Of a stretch of DNA of 64,000 nt, positions 18,903-28,530 are shown in pieces. Location: the NCBI GenBank assembly GCA_046350555.1, contig JAXMAF010000020.1, positions 1-64,000 of the forward strand, read 5' to 3'. The position numbers were made by a program, and so were the translations under genes. Every line of letters starts with the position of its first letter. Position 1 is the first letter of the stretch. The notes beneath the pieces are model-generated. The model saw nothing but the letters and a program-made list of their open reading frames with translations. It was not told where the DNA came from and searched no databases. Source of the DNA: JAXMAF01 sp046350555. GTDB lineage: Bacteria > Planctomycetota > Phycisphaerae > Phycisphaerales > SM1A02.

Positions 18903-21874
18903 CGCTCGGAGATCCCGTCGCCAGCCGTTCCGCCGCCCGTCGGGTCGTGCGCCGCGTCCCTCCGCGCAGGCGCGCCACCCGCTTCATCGTGCAGCGCCCG
19001 CAACACGTCGAACGCCTGGAGCGGTGTGAGCCGATCGAGCTCGATCCGGCGGAGCCGTTCGAGCGCCGGGTGCGGCAGGTACTCGGTGAAGAGCGCAAGC
19101 TGCGCGCCGGCGCGCGGCGGTGGCGTCGGGTCGATCGCGCGTGGTTCCGTCTGCACCGCGAGGGTCTCGAGAAGCTGCTCGGCGCGCCGCACCGTGGTCG
19201 CGGGAAGTCCCGCGAGCTTCGCGACGTGGATGCCGTAGCTGCGGTCGGATCGTCCCGGCAGGATCCGATGCAGGAAGACGATCTCGTCGTTCCACTCGCG
19301 CACCGCGACCTGGAGGTTCGCGACCGCGGGCAGGCGCTCGGCGAGCCCGGTGAGCTCGTGGTAGTGCGTCGCGAAGAGCGCCCGGCACCGCCGTTGCGCG
19401 AGCGTCTCGGCGATCGCCCAGGCCAGCGAGAGCCCGTCGAGCGTGCTCGTGCCGCGGCCGATCTCGTCGAGCACCACGAGGGAGCGCTCCGTGGCGTGGT
19501 GCAGGATGTTGGCCGTCTCGGTCATCTCGACCATGAACGTCGACTGCCCCGCGTGCAGCTCGTCGCTGGCGCCGATGCGAGTGAAGATCCGGTCGCACAG
19601 CCCGATCGTGGCGCTGCGGGCGGGAACGAACGCGCCGATGTGCGCCAGCAGCACGATGAGCGCCGTCTGCCGGATGAACGTGCTCTTGCCGGCCATGTTG
19701 GGGCCGGTGATGAGCGCGAGCGAGGCGGACGCGTTGGCCGGACCGGCGCCTCCGTCGCGCTCGGCGGTCGGGTCCTCGTCGGGACCGACGCGACCGATCC
19801 CGGTGCCCTCGACGGCGCGCTCGCCGGTGGAGGCGTCGTCCCATCGCAGTGCGCAGTCGTTGGGCACGAAGCGTTCCCCCAGCGCGGCGTCGAGCACCGG
19901 ATGGCGCCCTTGGACGATCCGAAGCCGCGGCGAATCGACGATCGTCGGGCGCACGCAGCGATGCCTCGCGGCGTGCTCGGCGAGCGCCGCGAGCACGTCG
20001 AGCGTCGCCGCGACGTCGGCCAGCTCGGCGAGCGCCACGACGACGCCGGCCACGGCGGCGCCGAGCGCCTCGAAGAGCGTCCGTTCCCGCTCCAGCGCCC
20101 GCGACTCCGCCGAGAGGACCTTCTCCTCGTGCGCCTTCAGCTCGGGCGTGATGTACCGCTCGGCGCCGCGCAGGGTCTGTCGCCGGGTGAACGTGGCTGG
20201 GACCTTGGCCGCGTGCGCGTTGGTGACCTCGATGTAGTAGCCGAAGACGCGGTTGAAGCCGACCTTGAGCGAGGCGATCTCGGTCTCGGCCACAAGCGAG
20301 CGCTGGTACGCGGCGATCCAGGCGCCGGCGTCGCGCTGGAGTCCGCGGGCCTCGTCGAGCGCCGCGTCGGCGCCGTCGCGGAAGAGGCCGCCGTCGCGCA
20401 GGTGTGGCGGCGGGTCCTCGACGCACTCGCGCTCGATCCGCGCCGCGAGCGGAACGACCGCGGACGAGACCGCGGCGAGCCGCCGCAGCGGCTCGGCGAA
20501 GGCGGGGCGACCATCGAGCTGTTCGGCGATCTGCGTGACGCGCCGCGTCGATCGGCCCAGCGCCACCAGGTCGCGCGGCGTCGCCCGTCCGAGCGCGGCG
20601 CGGGCCGCGATCCGCGCGACGTCCTGCACGCCGCCGAGCCGTTCCATCAGATCCGCCGCGAAGGGGCGGTCGTCGACCAGGGCGGCGACGCAGCGCTGCC
20701 GCGACTCGATCGCCTCGCGCTCGCAGAGCGGAAAGCAGAGCCACTGGCGAAGCAGCCGCTTGCCCATCGGCGTCCGGCAGCGCTGCATCGTGGCCAGGAG
20801 CGATCCATCGACGCCGCCGGTGCGCATGGTGCGCTCGATCTCGAGCGATCGAAGCGACGTGGCGTCGATGGCGAGGTGGCGCGACGTCTCGACCAGGCGC
20901 GGCGGGCGAAGATGCGCGAGCCTCGGCGCGGAGGGCGCCGCGGCGACGGCGCCGCCTGTCCCGGCGATCGTGGCGCCGCGAGCGCCTTCGCCGTGACCGG
21001 GCCTCGCCCGATCGCCCTCCGATGCCCCCGGGGCCTGCGTTTCGCGCAGATAGCGCACCAGCGCGCCGGCGGCGCCGATCGCCGGATCGTCGGCCGCGAG
21101 CCCGAAGCCGTCGAGGGATGCGACGCGAAACTGCTCGCGAAGCGCCTCGGCGGCTTCGCGGGTGCGGAAGGTCCAGGCCGGGCGTGCGGTGAGGGCGGCG
21201 CCGTGCAGCGAAACGAATCGCCGCAGGAGCGCATGCGGCTCGCCCTCGACGCAGAGCAGCTCGTTGGGCGCAAGCCGGACCAGCTCGTCGAGCACGCGCC
21301 CGCGCGGAAGCCGATGCAGCGTGAACGCGCCGGTCGAGACCTCGGCCAGTGCGAGCACGCCGCTCGTGCGATCCGCGGCGCCGTCAGCGCCGCCCTCTGC
21401 GTCGCGCGCCGCGTCGTGGTCCTGGCGCGGACGGGTGTCGCGGCGCCCTGCGCCGGCGGCCGGCTCGTCGACGAGGACAACCGAGCCGAGCAGGTTGGGC
21501 CTCGACTCGTCCAGGAGCGCTTCATCCACCAGCGTTCCCGGCGTGAGCACGCGCATCACGGCCCGCTCGACGACGCCCTTGGCCTGCGCCGGGTCCTCCA
21601 TCTGCTCGCACACCGCGACGCGGAACCCCTGCTCGACCAGCCGCCGCAGGTAGTTCTCGCCGGCGTGATGCGGCACGCCGGCCATGGGAACGCCCTTGGT
21701 CCGTTCCGTGAGCGTGATGCCCAGCGCGCGATGGGCGGCGATCGCGTCCTCGTCGAACATCTCGTAGAAGTCGCCCATCCGGAAGAAGAGCAGGCAGCCC
21801 GGATGCTCCGCCTTGAATCGGAAATACTGCCGCATGGCAGGCGTGGCGCGGGGATCGGACGCGGTGGGCGGCAT
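18899..21874 (-). CDS. mutS: DNA mismatch repair protein MutS
   Basis: MutS recognises base mismatches and small loops and starts methyl-independent or directed repair with MutL. The mismatch-binding segment FFRMGDFYEMF is near the N-terminus (Phe-x-Glu in FYE). The ATPase has Walker A GPNMAGKSTFIRQTA, the signature region, and Walker B LVVLDEIGRGTSTLDGLSL. At 991 aa it is longer than usual because of glycine/alanine/arginine-rich inserts, for example near residues 135-155 and 275-310. The start MPPTASDPRATPAMRQYF fits the family. The stop overlaps the start of the alpha/beta hydrolase. Confidence 0.97.
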   Translation of the reverse strand: MPPTASDPRATPAMRQYFRFKAEHPGCLLFFRMGDFYEMFDEDAIAAHRALGITLTERTKGVPMAGVPHHAGENYLRRLVEQGFRVAVCEQMEDPAQAKGVVERAVMRVLTPGTLVDEALLDESRPNLLGSVVLVDEPAAGAGRRDTRPRQDHDAARDAEGGADGAADRTSGVLALAEVSTGAFTLHRLPRGRVLDELVRLAPNELLCVEGEPHALLRRFVSLHGAALTARPAWTFRTREAAEALREQFRVASLDGFGLAADDPAIGAAGALVRYLRETQAPGASEGDRARPGHGEGARGATIAGTGGAVAAAPSAPRLAHLRPPRLVETSRHLAIDATSLRSLEIERTMRTGGVDGSLLATMQRCRTPMGKRLLRQWLCFPLCEREAIESRQRCVAALVDDRPFAADLMERLGGVQDVARIAARAALGRATPRDLVALGRSTRRVTQIAEQLDGRPAFAEPLRRLAAVSSAVVPLAARIERECVEDPPPHLRDGGLFRDGADAALDEARGLQRDAGAWIAAYQRSLVAETEIASLKVGFNRVFGYYIEVTNAHAAKVPATFTRRQTLRGAERYITPELKAHEEKVLSAESRALERERTLFEALGAAVAGVVVALAELADVAATLDVLAALAEHAARHRCVRPTIVDSPRLRIVQGRHPVLDAALGERFVPNDCALRWDDASTGERAVEGTGIGRVGPDEDPTAERDGGAGPANASASLALITGPNMAGKSTFIRQTALIVLLAHIGAFVPARSATIGLCDRIFTRIGASDELHAGQSTFMVEMTETANILHHATERSLVVLDEIGRGTSTLDGLSLAWAIAETLAQRRCRALFATHYHELTGLAERLPAVANLQVAVREWNDEIVFLHRILPGRSDRSYGIHVAKLAGLPATTVRRAEQLLETLAVQTEPRAIDPTPPPRAGAQLALFTEYLPHPALERLRRIELDRLTPLQAFDVLRALHDEAGGAPARRDAAHDPTGGGTAGDGISER

Positions 21875-22049
21875 GGGGCGGTCGAGGCGTGCGCGTCGGC
21901 GCAGCCGCTTCGCGGCGCCGATGTCGACGCACGCGTGAGGGTATCGATCGTGCAGGATCGCGGGGCCCGCGAGACCGCGCGAGGCACGCGGCGCCGGACG
22001 GTCGTGGCGCGGGGGTCGCGGCTCCCACGAGCGCCCCGATCAACGACAA

Positions 22050-22071
22050 CCCCGCAGCGAGCGCTGCGGGG
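22050..22071 (-). terminator. Intrinsic terminator downstream of tRNA-Ala
   Basis: A perfect 9-bp stem (CCCCGCAGC/GCTGCGGGG) with a GAGC loop. On the minus strand it is followed by TTGTCGTTG. It lies 56 bp after the tRNA 3' end and upstream of mutS. Confidence 0.65.
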
Positions 22072-22127
22072 TCGTCATGCGTTCAGCGAAGCTGTGGCCT
22101 TCGGCGCCACGCCATCAAGCCAGCAAG

Positions 22128-22200
22128 TGGAGCAGATGAGGGTCGAACTCACAACCTCCTCGATGCGACCGAGGCGCTCTCCCAATTGAGCTACTGCCCC
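22128..22200 (-). tRNA. tRNA-Ala (anticodon CGC)
   Basis: A 73-nt cloverleaf read on the minus strand. The acceptor arms GGGGCAG and CTGCTCC pair with the G3:U70 wobble that identifies alanine tRNAs. The anticodon stem CCTCG/CGAGG encloses the loop GTCGCAT, giving anticodon CGC for codon GCG. The T loop is TTCGACC. The discriminator is A and the CCA end is not encoded. Confidence 0.95.
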
Positions 22201-22351
22201 AACGACCAACGTGCGAAAACTCCTTGAAACCGGCCACGAATCCTGCGCGACGCGAACCTGAACGGATCTTCCGGGATCGATCGTCGCAACCGTGCGAGGC
22301 GCCGCGTTCGATCGGCTCGGCGAGTCCAGCAGGCTCGTTCCGAACGGCCTG

Positions 22352-22357
22352 TATAGT
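22352..22357 (+). promoter_or_regulatory. -10 box of a probable leaderless gene
   Basis: TATAGT ends 8 bp before the ATG at 22366, which would place transcription start at or next to the start codon. There is no ribosome-binding site before this ATG. Confidence 0.5.
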
Positions 22358-22365
22358 AGCCCCGA

Positions 22366-22560
22366 ATGGCACAGCTCATCAAGGCCGAGCGCGTCCTCGC
22401 GGAACTGAACCGGCTCCGCAACGACCTCGAGAAGGATCCGACCGACCTCGAATGGTTCACGCTTCACCACGCGTTCTGCTTCATCTCCTACCGGATGGGC
22501 GATTTCCAGAAGTATCTCGACGAGGTCGTCAAGCCCGGTGAACTGCCCGAACCGGGTTGA
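22366..22560 (+). CDS. Small conserved-looking protein, 64 aa
   Basis: A short charged protein (MAQLIKAERVLAELNRLRND, ending KPGELPEPG) that I do not recognise. The first half should form an amphipathic helix. The middle has an aromatic stretch (LEWFTLHHAFCFISYRMGDF). The TATAGT box 8 bp before the ATG suggests a leaderless transcript. It is 61 bp upstream of ileS in the same direction, so the two may share a transcript. Confidence 0.6.
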   Translation: MAQLIKAERVLAELNRLRNDLEKDPTDLEWFTLHHAFCFISYRMGDFQKYLDEVVKPGELPEPG

Positions 22561-22621
22561 AGCTCCAGCGGCGGATGTTGCGGGATCGAACCGCCGGTCG
22601 GCGGATTCCTCACTTGAACCC

Positions 22622-25465
22622 ATGCCAAACTACAAGGACACGCTCAACCTTCCGAAGACCTCGTTCGCGATGAAGGCGAACCTCGCGCAGAACGAGCCAA
22701 TCTCGCAGAAGCGATGGGAGGAGCGGAAGCTCTACCGGGCGATCATCGAGCGGTGTGCCGGGGCGCCGCCGTTTCTCTTCCACGACGGCCCGCCGTATGC
22801 CAACGGCGCGATCCACACCGGACACCTGCTGAACAAGGCGCTCAAGGACATCGTCGTGCGCTCCCGCCTGCTCATGGGCCGGTGCGTTCCCTTCGTTCCC
22901 GGCTGGGACTGCCATGGCCTGCCGATCGAGCACCAGGTGATGACCGGCCTCGTCGAGAGCGGCAGGATGCAGAAGCTCGCCACGCTCGATGACGATCAGC
23001 GGCGCATGGCCGTGCGGCGCGAGTGCGCCGCCCACGCCCAGAAGTTCATCAGGATCCAGGCCGCGAGCATGAAGCGGCTGCTGACCCTGGCCGACTACGA
23101 CGAGCCGTACCTGACGATGTCGCCGGCGTACGAGCGCGGCGTGCTCGAGGTCTTCGCCGACCTGGTCGAGCAGGGACTCGTCTACCGGGCGCTCAAGCCG
23201 GTGCACTGGTCGATCGCCAACCAGACCGCGCTGGCCGAGGCGGAGCTGGAGTACGAGGACCGCGAGGATCTCTCGATCTACGTCGACTTCGAGGCCGCCG
23301 ATCGCGCCGCGGTCGAACGGACCTTCGGCGTCGAGCTCGACACCACGCCGAGCTTCATGATCTGGACGACGACGCCGTGGACGCTCCCCGCGAACCTCGC
23401 CATCGCCGTGCACGAGAGGTACCGCTACGCGCTCGCCGAGATCGACGGCAGCGCGACGGTCGTCGCGTCGGAACTGCTCGGAAAGGTCGCCGCGGCGGCC
23501 AAGGCGGAGGCCGTGAAGGTGCTCGCCGAGGTGGATGGCGCGAAGCTCGTCGGTCTCGTCTTCCGTCACCCCTTCTGCGACCGGACCGGGCGCCTCGTCG
23601 CCGCCGACTATGTGACGCTCGAGGACGGCACCGGCCTCGTCCACACCGCGCCGGGCCATGGCGAGGAGGACTATCGCACCGGGCTGCGCGAGAAGCTCGA
23701 CATCTACTGCCCGGTGCGCGACGACGGCACGTACGACGACACGGTGCCCGAGTGGCTTCGCGGCGCGAGCGTCTGGGACGCGAACCAGCTTGTCGTCGAC
23801 CGCCTGCGCGAGAGCGGCCATCTCTTCTTCGCCCATCGCTTCACGCACAGCTATCCGCACGACTGGCGAAGCAAGACGCCGGTCATCTTCCGCAGCACCG
23901 AGCAGTGGTTCATCGGCGTGGACCGCGGCACGGCGCGCGACGGCCGAACGCTGCGCGAGCTGGCGCTCGACGCGGCCGAGACCAAGGTGCGCTTCGTGCC
24001 CGAATGGGGACGCAACCGGATGCGCGGGATGCTCGAGTCGCGTCCGGACTGGTGCATCAGCCGTCAGCGCGCGTGGGGGCTTCCGATCCCCGCGTTCCGC
24101 CTCCCCGACGGCTCGACGCTGCTCACGCCCGCGAGCGTGCGCGCGGTCGCCGCGGTGGTGGGGGCGCGGGGAAGCGACGCGTGGTTCACGGAATCGCCCG
24201 CGTCGCTGCTCGCCGGCTACGACGCCGCGAAGGACCCGCTGGCCCCGAAGGGATTGGAGATCGCGTCGCTGAGGAAGATGCACGACATCCTCGACGTCTG
24301 GTTCGAGAGCGGCGCATCGTGGAACGCGGTCATGCGGCAGCGCGGCCTCGGCTACCCGAGCGATCTCTACCTCGAAGGATCCGACCAGCATCGCGGCTGG
24401 TTCCAGGCGTCGCTGCTGCCGGCGCTCGGGGCGACCGCGCAGCCGCCCTTCCGCACGCTGGTGACCCACGGCTTCGTGGTCGACAAGGACGGCCGCAAGA
24501 TGGCCAAGTCGCTCGGCAACGCGCTGGGCGTCGACGACACGCTCAAGGAGTTCGGCGCCGACGTCTGCCGCTGGTGGGTTTCGTCGCTGCCCTACGAGAA
24601 CGACGTCAAGATGGACGTCGAGTTCCTCCGCCTCGCCGGCGAGAGCTACCGCAAGGTGCGCAACACGCTGCGCTTCCTGCTGAGCAACCTGGACGACTTC
24701 GTCCCTTGCGTCGAAGGGTCCGCGCCGAGCGGCGCCGGCGCGGCGGCGCGCGGCGGCATGTGCGTCGACCTCGGGCTCGTTCCGCCGGCGTCGATCGACG
24801 GCTGGATCCTCGGCGAGACGGCGGCGCTCGAGCGCGAGGTCCTCGATGCGTACGAGCAGTACGACTTCCGGCGCGCACACCAGGCGATCTACGACTTCTG
24901 CAACGAGACGCTCTCGGCGACCTACTGCGTCGCGGTGAAGGACCGGCTCTACTGCGACCGCGCCGACTCGCCGCGCCGGCGCCGCACGCAGACGGCGATG
25001 TGGGACATCGTCGACGTCCTCACGCGCCTGCTGGCGCCGATCATGCCGCACACCGCCGACGAGGCGCATCAGGCGCTGTGGAGGGATCCCGCCCGTTGCG
25101 TGCACGGAACGACCGCGACGGGGCTCGCCTTCGCCGCCGACACCGGCTGGCCGAAGGCGCTCGCGGCGCGCTCAGCGGCGCTCAAGGCGATCGAGGCGGC
25201 CAAGTCCCGCGGCATCGAGAACCCGCTCGACGCCGCGGTCGTCGTGCCCGATCCGGATGGGACGCTCGCCGCGTTCGGCGACGACTTCGCCGATCTCCTG
25301 GGCGTCTCGCGGGCGACGTTCAGCCGCGACGCGAGCGCCGTCGAGGTGGTCGATCTCCGCGACGAGCCGCGGTGCGAGCGATCCTGGAAGCGAGACGGCA
25401 CCGTCCGGCTGCGATCGGATGGCGGGATGCTCAGCGACCGCGACGCCGAGGCGGTCGGGGTGTAG
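22622..25465 (+). CDS. ileS: Isoleucyl-tRNA synthetase
   Basis: IleS charges tRNA-Ile and edits valine. The start MPNYKDTLNLPKTSFAMKAN is the typical bacterial type N-terminus. The HIGH motif appears as HTGH (residues 65-68 in GAIHTGHLLNKALKD) and KMSKS as KMAKS (about 626-630, RKMAKSLGNALG). The editing domain is present (FMIWTTTPWTLPANLAIA). The length is 947 aa. The C-terminal zinc finger is degraded: RCERSWKRDG and LSDRDAEAVG retain one cysteine where four are usual. It is followed 12 bp later by a PP2C phosphatase gene, probably in the same transcript. Confidence 0.97.
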   Translation: MPNYKDTLNLPKTSFAMKANLAQNEPISQKRWEERKLYRAIIERCAGAPPFLFHDGPPYANGAIHTGHLLNKALKDIVVRSRLLMGRCVPFVPGWDCHGLPIEHQVMTGLVESGRMQKLATLDDDQRRMAVRRECAAHAQKFIRIQAASMKRLLTLADYDEPYLTMSPAYERGVLEVFADLVEQGLVYRALKPVHWSIANQTALAEAELEYEDREDLSIYVDFEAADRAAVERTFGVELDTTPSFMIWTTTPWTLPANLAIAVHERYRYALAEIDGSATVVASELLGKVAAAAKAEAVKVLAEVDGAKLVGLVFRHPFCDRTGRLVAADYVTLEDGTGLVHTAPGHGEEDYRTGLREKLDIYCPVRDDGTYDDTVPEWLRGASVWDANQLVVDRLRESGHLFFAHRFTHSYPHDWRSKTPVIFRSTEQWFIGVDRGTARDGRTLRELALDAAETKVRFVPEWGRNRMRGMLESRPDWCISRQRAWGLPIPAFRLPDGSTLLTPASVRAVAAVVGARGSDAWFTESPASLLAGYDAAKDPLAPKGLEIASLRKMHDILDVWFESGASWNAVMRQRGLGYPSDLYLEGSDQHRGWFQASLLPALGATAQPPFRTLVTHGFVVDKDGRKMAKSLGNALGVDDTLKEFGADVCRWWVSSLPYENDVKMDVEFLRLAGESYRKVRNTLRFLLSNLDDFVPCVEGSAPSGAGAAARGGMCVDLGLVPPASIDGWILGETAALEREVLDAYEQYDFRRAHQAIYDFCNETLSATYCVAVKDRLYCDRADSPRRRRTQTAMWDIVDVLTRLLAPIMPHTADEAHQALWRDPARCVHGTTATGLAFAADTGWPKALAARSAALKAIEAAKSRGIENPLDAAVVVPDPDGTLAAFGDDFADLLGVSRATFSRDASAVEVVDLRDEPRCERSWKRDGTVRLRSDGGMLSDRDAEAVGV

Positions 25466-25477
25466 GGGGGTCGGACG

Positions 25478-26899
25478 ATGCCACTCTTCGGCGACACCAT
25501 CTCCATCGAGGACAAGGACGCGGCGCGATCGGTCGATGTCGAGCTGGCGCGCGTGCAGCGTCGCGGCGCGCTCACCTATGCGGGCATCTACACCGGCTTT
25601 GCGCTCTTCGGGGCGATCGCCGGAGTCGTCGCGTGGCGGTTTGGAAGTGCGACGACCGCCGACGCGACCGCCTTCGGGCTCTTCAGGAGCGGCGCCGGCC
25701 TGGTGCTGAACGTCGGCGCGTTCCTCCTGCTCCGGCGCCTGCGCGCGCCGCGCCGCCGCATCGTCGGGACCTTCCTGGGCCTGGCGATCCTCAGTGCGAT
25801 CATCGACAGCGCCTATTGGGTCATGGTTCCGAGGTTCTCCCCGGAGGAGCTCGCGCCGGGCGGCGCGAACCTTCCGATCGCCCCGTACACCATCGCGCTC
25901 ATGCTCCTGCTGGGGATGTTCATCCGCAGCCTCGTCGCCTCGGTGGCGGTGCCGCTCGCGGCCCGGCCTGCGCTGGTCCTGCTTGGAGGAATGGCGCTCG
26001 CGTACGGCCTCGCGGCGGCCATCACGCTGGCCCCGGTCAACGCGCTCGCGGCGGTGGCGTGCATGGGCGGGGCGTTCGTCGCCGGGCTGCCGGGGCTGTG
26101 GGGGACGACGACCCGCTACGCGGAACAGGTGGAACGCGCCAAGGACCGCTATTTCGGCGGGCGCTACAACGAGCTGCGCGTGGACCTCGCCGAGGCGCGG
26201 CGGCTGCACTCGAGTCTCTTCCCCGCCGACCTTCGCGGAGGACGCGTCGAGCTCTCGTACCACTACGAGCCGCGGCGCGAGGTCGGCGGCGACTTCCTCT
26301 TCGCCCACCGCATCGACGACGACGTCGTCGTCGCCGCGGTCGTCGACGTGACCGGTCACGGGATCGCGTCGGCGCTCGCGGTCACGCGCATCCACGACGA
26401 GCTGCGGCGCCTCACCGCCTCTCCGTCCGCCACCTCGCCGAGCGCCGTGATCGTCGGGCTGCATCGCTTCACGCAGGCGAACCTGGCGCCGCACAACGTC
26501 TACGCGACCGCGTTCTGCGTGGTCGCCGACGCCGCCGAAGGCTGCCTGCGATGGTGCAACGCGGGGCATCCCCCCGCGTTCCTCCGCCGCGCCGCCGGCG
26601 CCGTCGACATGCTCGAGTCGACCGCGATGATGCTCGGCGCGACGCAGGGCGAGCCGTACGACGTCGAGGAGCGCGAGTCGCCCTTCGCGCCGGGCGACAC
26701 GCTCGTGGTCTTCACCGACGGCGTGATCGAGGCCGACGCCGAGCTCGGCCGCGCCTTCGGCGTCGATCGCGCCCGTCGCGCAGTCCAGGACGCCGACGGC
26801 CGCGGTCCGGCGCAGTCGCTCATGGATGCGGTCCGCGCCCACCGCGAGACCCACGCGAGCGACGACGCGCTCGCGGTGGAGGTGATCAGGGTGATGTGA
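25478..26899 (+). CDS. Membrane PP2C-type (RsbU/SpoIIE) protein phosphatase
   Basis: A 473-aa serine/threonine phosphatase of the RsbU/SpoIIE family. The N-terminal half has about six membrane segments (for example YAGIYTGFALFGAIAGVVAW and YTIALMLLLGMFIRSLVAS). A coiled linker then leads to the PP2C domain: EVGGDFLFAH, VVDVTGHGIASALAV, CNAGHPPAF, VVFTDGVIEA and SDDALAVEVIRV supply the metal-binding aspartates. Such enzymes often dephosphorylate anti-sigma antagonists in stress signalling; no such partner gene is adjacent. The start ATG at 25478 follows ileS closely. Confidence 0.9.
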   Translation: MPLFGDTISIEDKDAARSVDVELARVQRRGALTYAGIYTGFALFGAIAGVVAWRFGSATTADATAFGLFRSGAGLVLNVGAFLLLRRLRAPRRRIVGTFLGLAILSAIIDSAYWVMVPRFSPEELAPGGANLPIAPYTIALMLLLGMFIRSLVASVAVPLAARPALVLLGGMALAYGLAAAITLAPVNALAAVACMGGAFVAGLPGLWGTTTRYAEQVERAKDRYFGGRYNELRVDLAEARRLHSSLFPADLRGGRVELSYHYEPRREVGGDFLFAHRIDDDVVVAAVVDVTGHGIASALAVTRIHDELRRLTASPSATSPSAVIVGLHRFTQANLAPHNVYATAFCVVADAAEGCLRWCNAGHPPAFLRRAAGAVDMLESTAMMLGATQGEPYDVEERESPFAPGDTLVVFTDGVIEADAELGRAFGVDRARRAVQDADGRGPAQSLMDAVRAHRETHASDDALAVEVIRVM

Positions 26900-27034
26900 G
26901 CGCGGAGCGGTGCGGAGCGCCTCGGAAGGGGCGACCAGCCGTGGAACACGGTGCCCTTCGCGGCCGACCCTCGCCTCCTGGTCATGTGCGCGCTGCACGC
27001 CATCGGCCATCCGTCGTCACTACACTTCACGCCC

Positions 27035-27478
27035 ATGCCAGAAACCAGCCCAGAAACCAGCCCCAAGACCAGCCCCGAAGCCACTCCGCAGGCCTCCGAC
27101 CTGCCTCCGATCGCCTACGACGTCTTCGCCAAGCTCGACCTGCGCGTGGCCACCGTGCTCAGCGCCGAGCCCCATCCCAACGCCGACAAGCTGCTCAAGG
27201 TGCGGCTCGACGACGGAACGCCGCAGGGACGTCAGGTGTGTGCGGGCATCCGCGCGTGGTACGACCCGCAGGCGCTGGTCGGCAAGCAGGTCGTGATCGT
27301 CGCGAACCTCGAGCCGCGCAAGCTGCGCGGCGAGATCAGCGAAGGGATGATCCTTGCGGCGAGCGATCTCCGAAGCGGCGCGGCGCCGGATCCAACCGCG
27401 CCGGCGGGCCCCGACGAGCGCGACGTCGTGCTCGTGACGGTGCAGAAGTCGGTGAAGCCCGGGTCGAAGGTGAGCTGA
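27035..27478 (+). CDS. Free-standing tRNA-binding domain (MetRS beta / CsaA-like)
   Basis: A 147-aa protein with a proline/threonine/serine-rich N-terminus (repeats of ETSP, PKTSPEATP) and an EMAP/Trbp111-type OB fold: FAKLDLRVATVLSAEPHPNA, DKLLKVRLDDG, VCAGIRAWYDPQALVGKQVV, NLEPRKLRGEISEGMILAAS. This domain binds tRNA and is usually the C-terminal part of methionyl-tRNA synthetase; here it stands alone. The ATG at 27035 has TACACT 8 bp before it, suggesting a leaderless transcript. Its stop codon lies inside the end of a family A repeat. Confidence 0.85.
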   Translation: MPETSPETSPKTSPEATPQASDLPPIAYDVFAKLDLRVATVLSAEPHPNADKLLKVRLDDGTPQGRQVCAGIRAWYDPQALVGKQVVIVANLEPRKLRGEISEGMILAASDLRSGAAPDPTAPAGPDERDVVLVTVQKSVKPGSKVS

Positions 27479-27540
27479 GACACTTCCCAGTTGATTCGCG
27501 CGCCCCACCCAACCCGATTTCGCCACGAGACGCCGCTGAA
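27476..27540 (-). repeat. Family A repeat, copy 1 (partial)
   Basis: Matches the 3' 65 bp of the ~108-bp repeat in reverse orientation (TTCCCAGTTGATTCGCGCG, CCCCACCCAACCCGATTTC, GAGACGCCGCTG). Its end includes the stop codon of the tRNA-binding gene and it lies 10 bp before the LamG gene start. Confidence 0.8.
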
Positions 27541-27550
27541 GGAACACGCC

Positions 27551-28426
27551 ATGAGATCGGCAATCCCCATCGTCGCCGGCATCTTCGCGGGTGTCGCGAC
27601 GTCCGCGGTCTTCGCCGTGCAGGTTCCGAAGGTCGAGTTTCTCTTCACGCCCGTCTCCGGCATGCCGTCGCTGGTCGTGAACTCCGGCTCCGTCGGCGCC
27701 GCCGCCGATGGCACGCTCGGCGGGAACGCCGCGCTGGCGTCGGGTGGGCCCTTCGGTGCCGGCGACTACCTCCTGCTCGACGGCGCGGGCGACTTCGTGG
27801 CCGTGCCCAACGCCTTCAACTACGGCGGCGCCGCCACCGTCGAGGCGTGGATACGGCCCGATGCCGTCGACGGCCAGCGCGTCATCTGGGACGACTATGG
27901 CAACCCGGGCGTCCTCATGACGGTGTTCAACGGCACGCTCCAGTGGAACATCTCGACAACGTCGAATCCCGGTCCAGGCATCGGCTATCTGGTGGGAACG
28001 ATCTCGACCGGTGTGTGGCATCACGTCGCGGGGACGTACGACGGCGCGTTCATCCGCGCCTACATCGATGGCGCCCTGGTCGGCTGCGCCGCGACGAGCG
28101 GACCGATCCAGGACAACGGCTTCCCGCCGAAGATCGGCTCGGACAACATCGTCACCAACGCGCTCAACTTCCTCGGCGGCATCGACGATCTCCGGATCTT
28201 CGACGTCGCGCTCGCACCGAGCGAGCTCGCGGGCGGCTACTTCGCGACCCATCCGCCGAAGGCCGGCGACCTCGACGGGAGCGGCACCGTCGACGGCGGC
28301 GACCTCGGCCTGCTGCTCAGCGCGTGGGGCCCGTGCCCGGCGCCGGCATGCTGCCTCGCCGACCTCAACGGCGACGGCGTCGTCGATGGCAGCGATCTTG
28401 GCGTCCTTCTCGCATCGTGGCAGTGA
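27551..28426 (+). CDS. Secreted LamG-domain protein with two dockerin-like modules
   Basis: A 291-aa exported protein. The ATG at 27551 opens a signal peptide (MRSAIPIVAGIFAGVATSAV, FA). A concanavalin-like LamG domain follows (YLLLDGAGDFVAVPNAFNYG, ATVEAWIRPDAV, WHHVAGTYDGAFIRAYIDGA, GGIDDLRIFDVALAPSEL), which usually binds carbohydrate or protein ligands. The C-terminus has two calcium-binding dockerin-like repeats (DLDGSGTVDGGDLGLLLSAW and DLNGDGVVDGSDLGVLLASW). It is followed by a strong terminator. A family A repeat lies directly upstream. Confidence 0.88.
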   Translation: MRSAIPIVAGIFAGVATSAVFAVQVPKVEFLFTPVSGMPSLVVNSGSVGAAADGTLGGNAALASGGPFGAGDYLLLDGAGDFVAVPNAFNYGGAATVEAWIRPDAVDGQRVIWDDYGNPGVLMTVFNGTLQWNISTTSNPGPGIGYLVGTISTGVWHHVAGTYDGAFIRAYIDGALVGCAATSGPIQDNGFPPKIGSDNIVTNALNFLGGIDDLRIFDVALAPSELAGGYFATHPPKAGDLDGSGTVDGGDLGLLLSAWGPCPAPACCLADLNGDGVVDGSDLGVLLASWQ

Positions 28427-28477
28427 ACGAGGTTCGCCCGCCCCTCGCGCATCGGCGAGCCGGCCCGCGCGGAAAGT

Positions 28478-28521
28478 CCACCGGCGCTCGGCGCGCCTTG
28501 GCGCGCGTCGAGCGCCGGTGG
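28478..28521. terminator. Long hairpin between convergent genes
   Basis: A 13-bp stem (28478-28490 with 28509-28521) is extended by an inner GC stem, with a 2-base bulge. It lies 51 bp after the LamG gene and would also serve the opposing gene. Confidence 0.65.
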
Positions 28522-28530
28522 TCGATCGGC

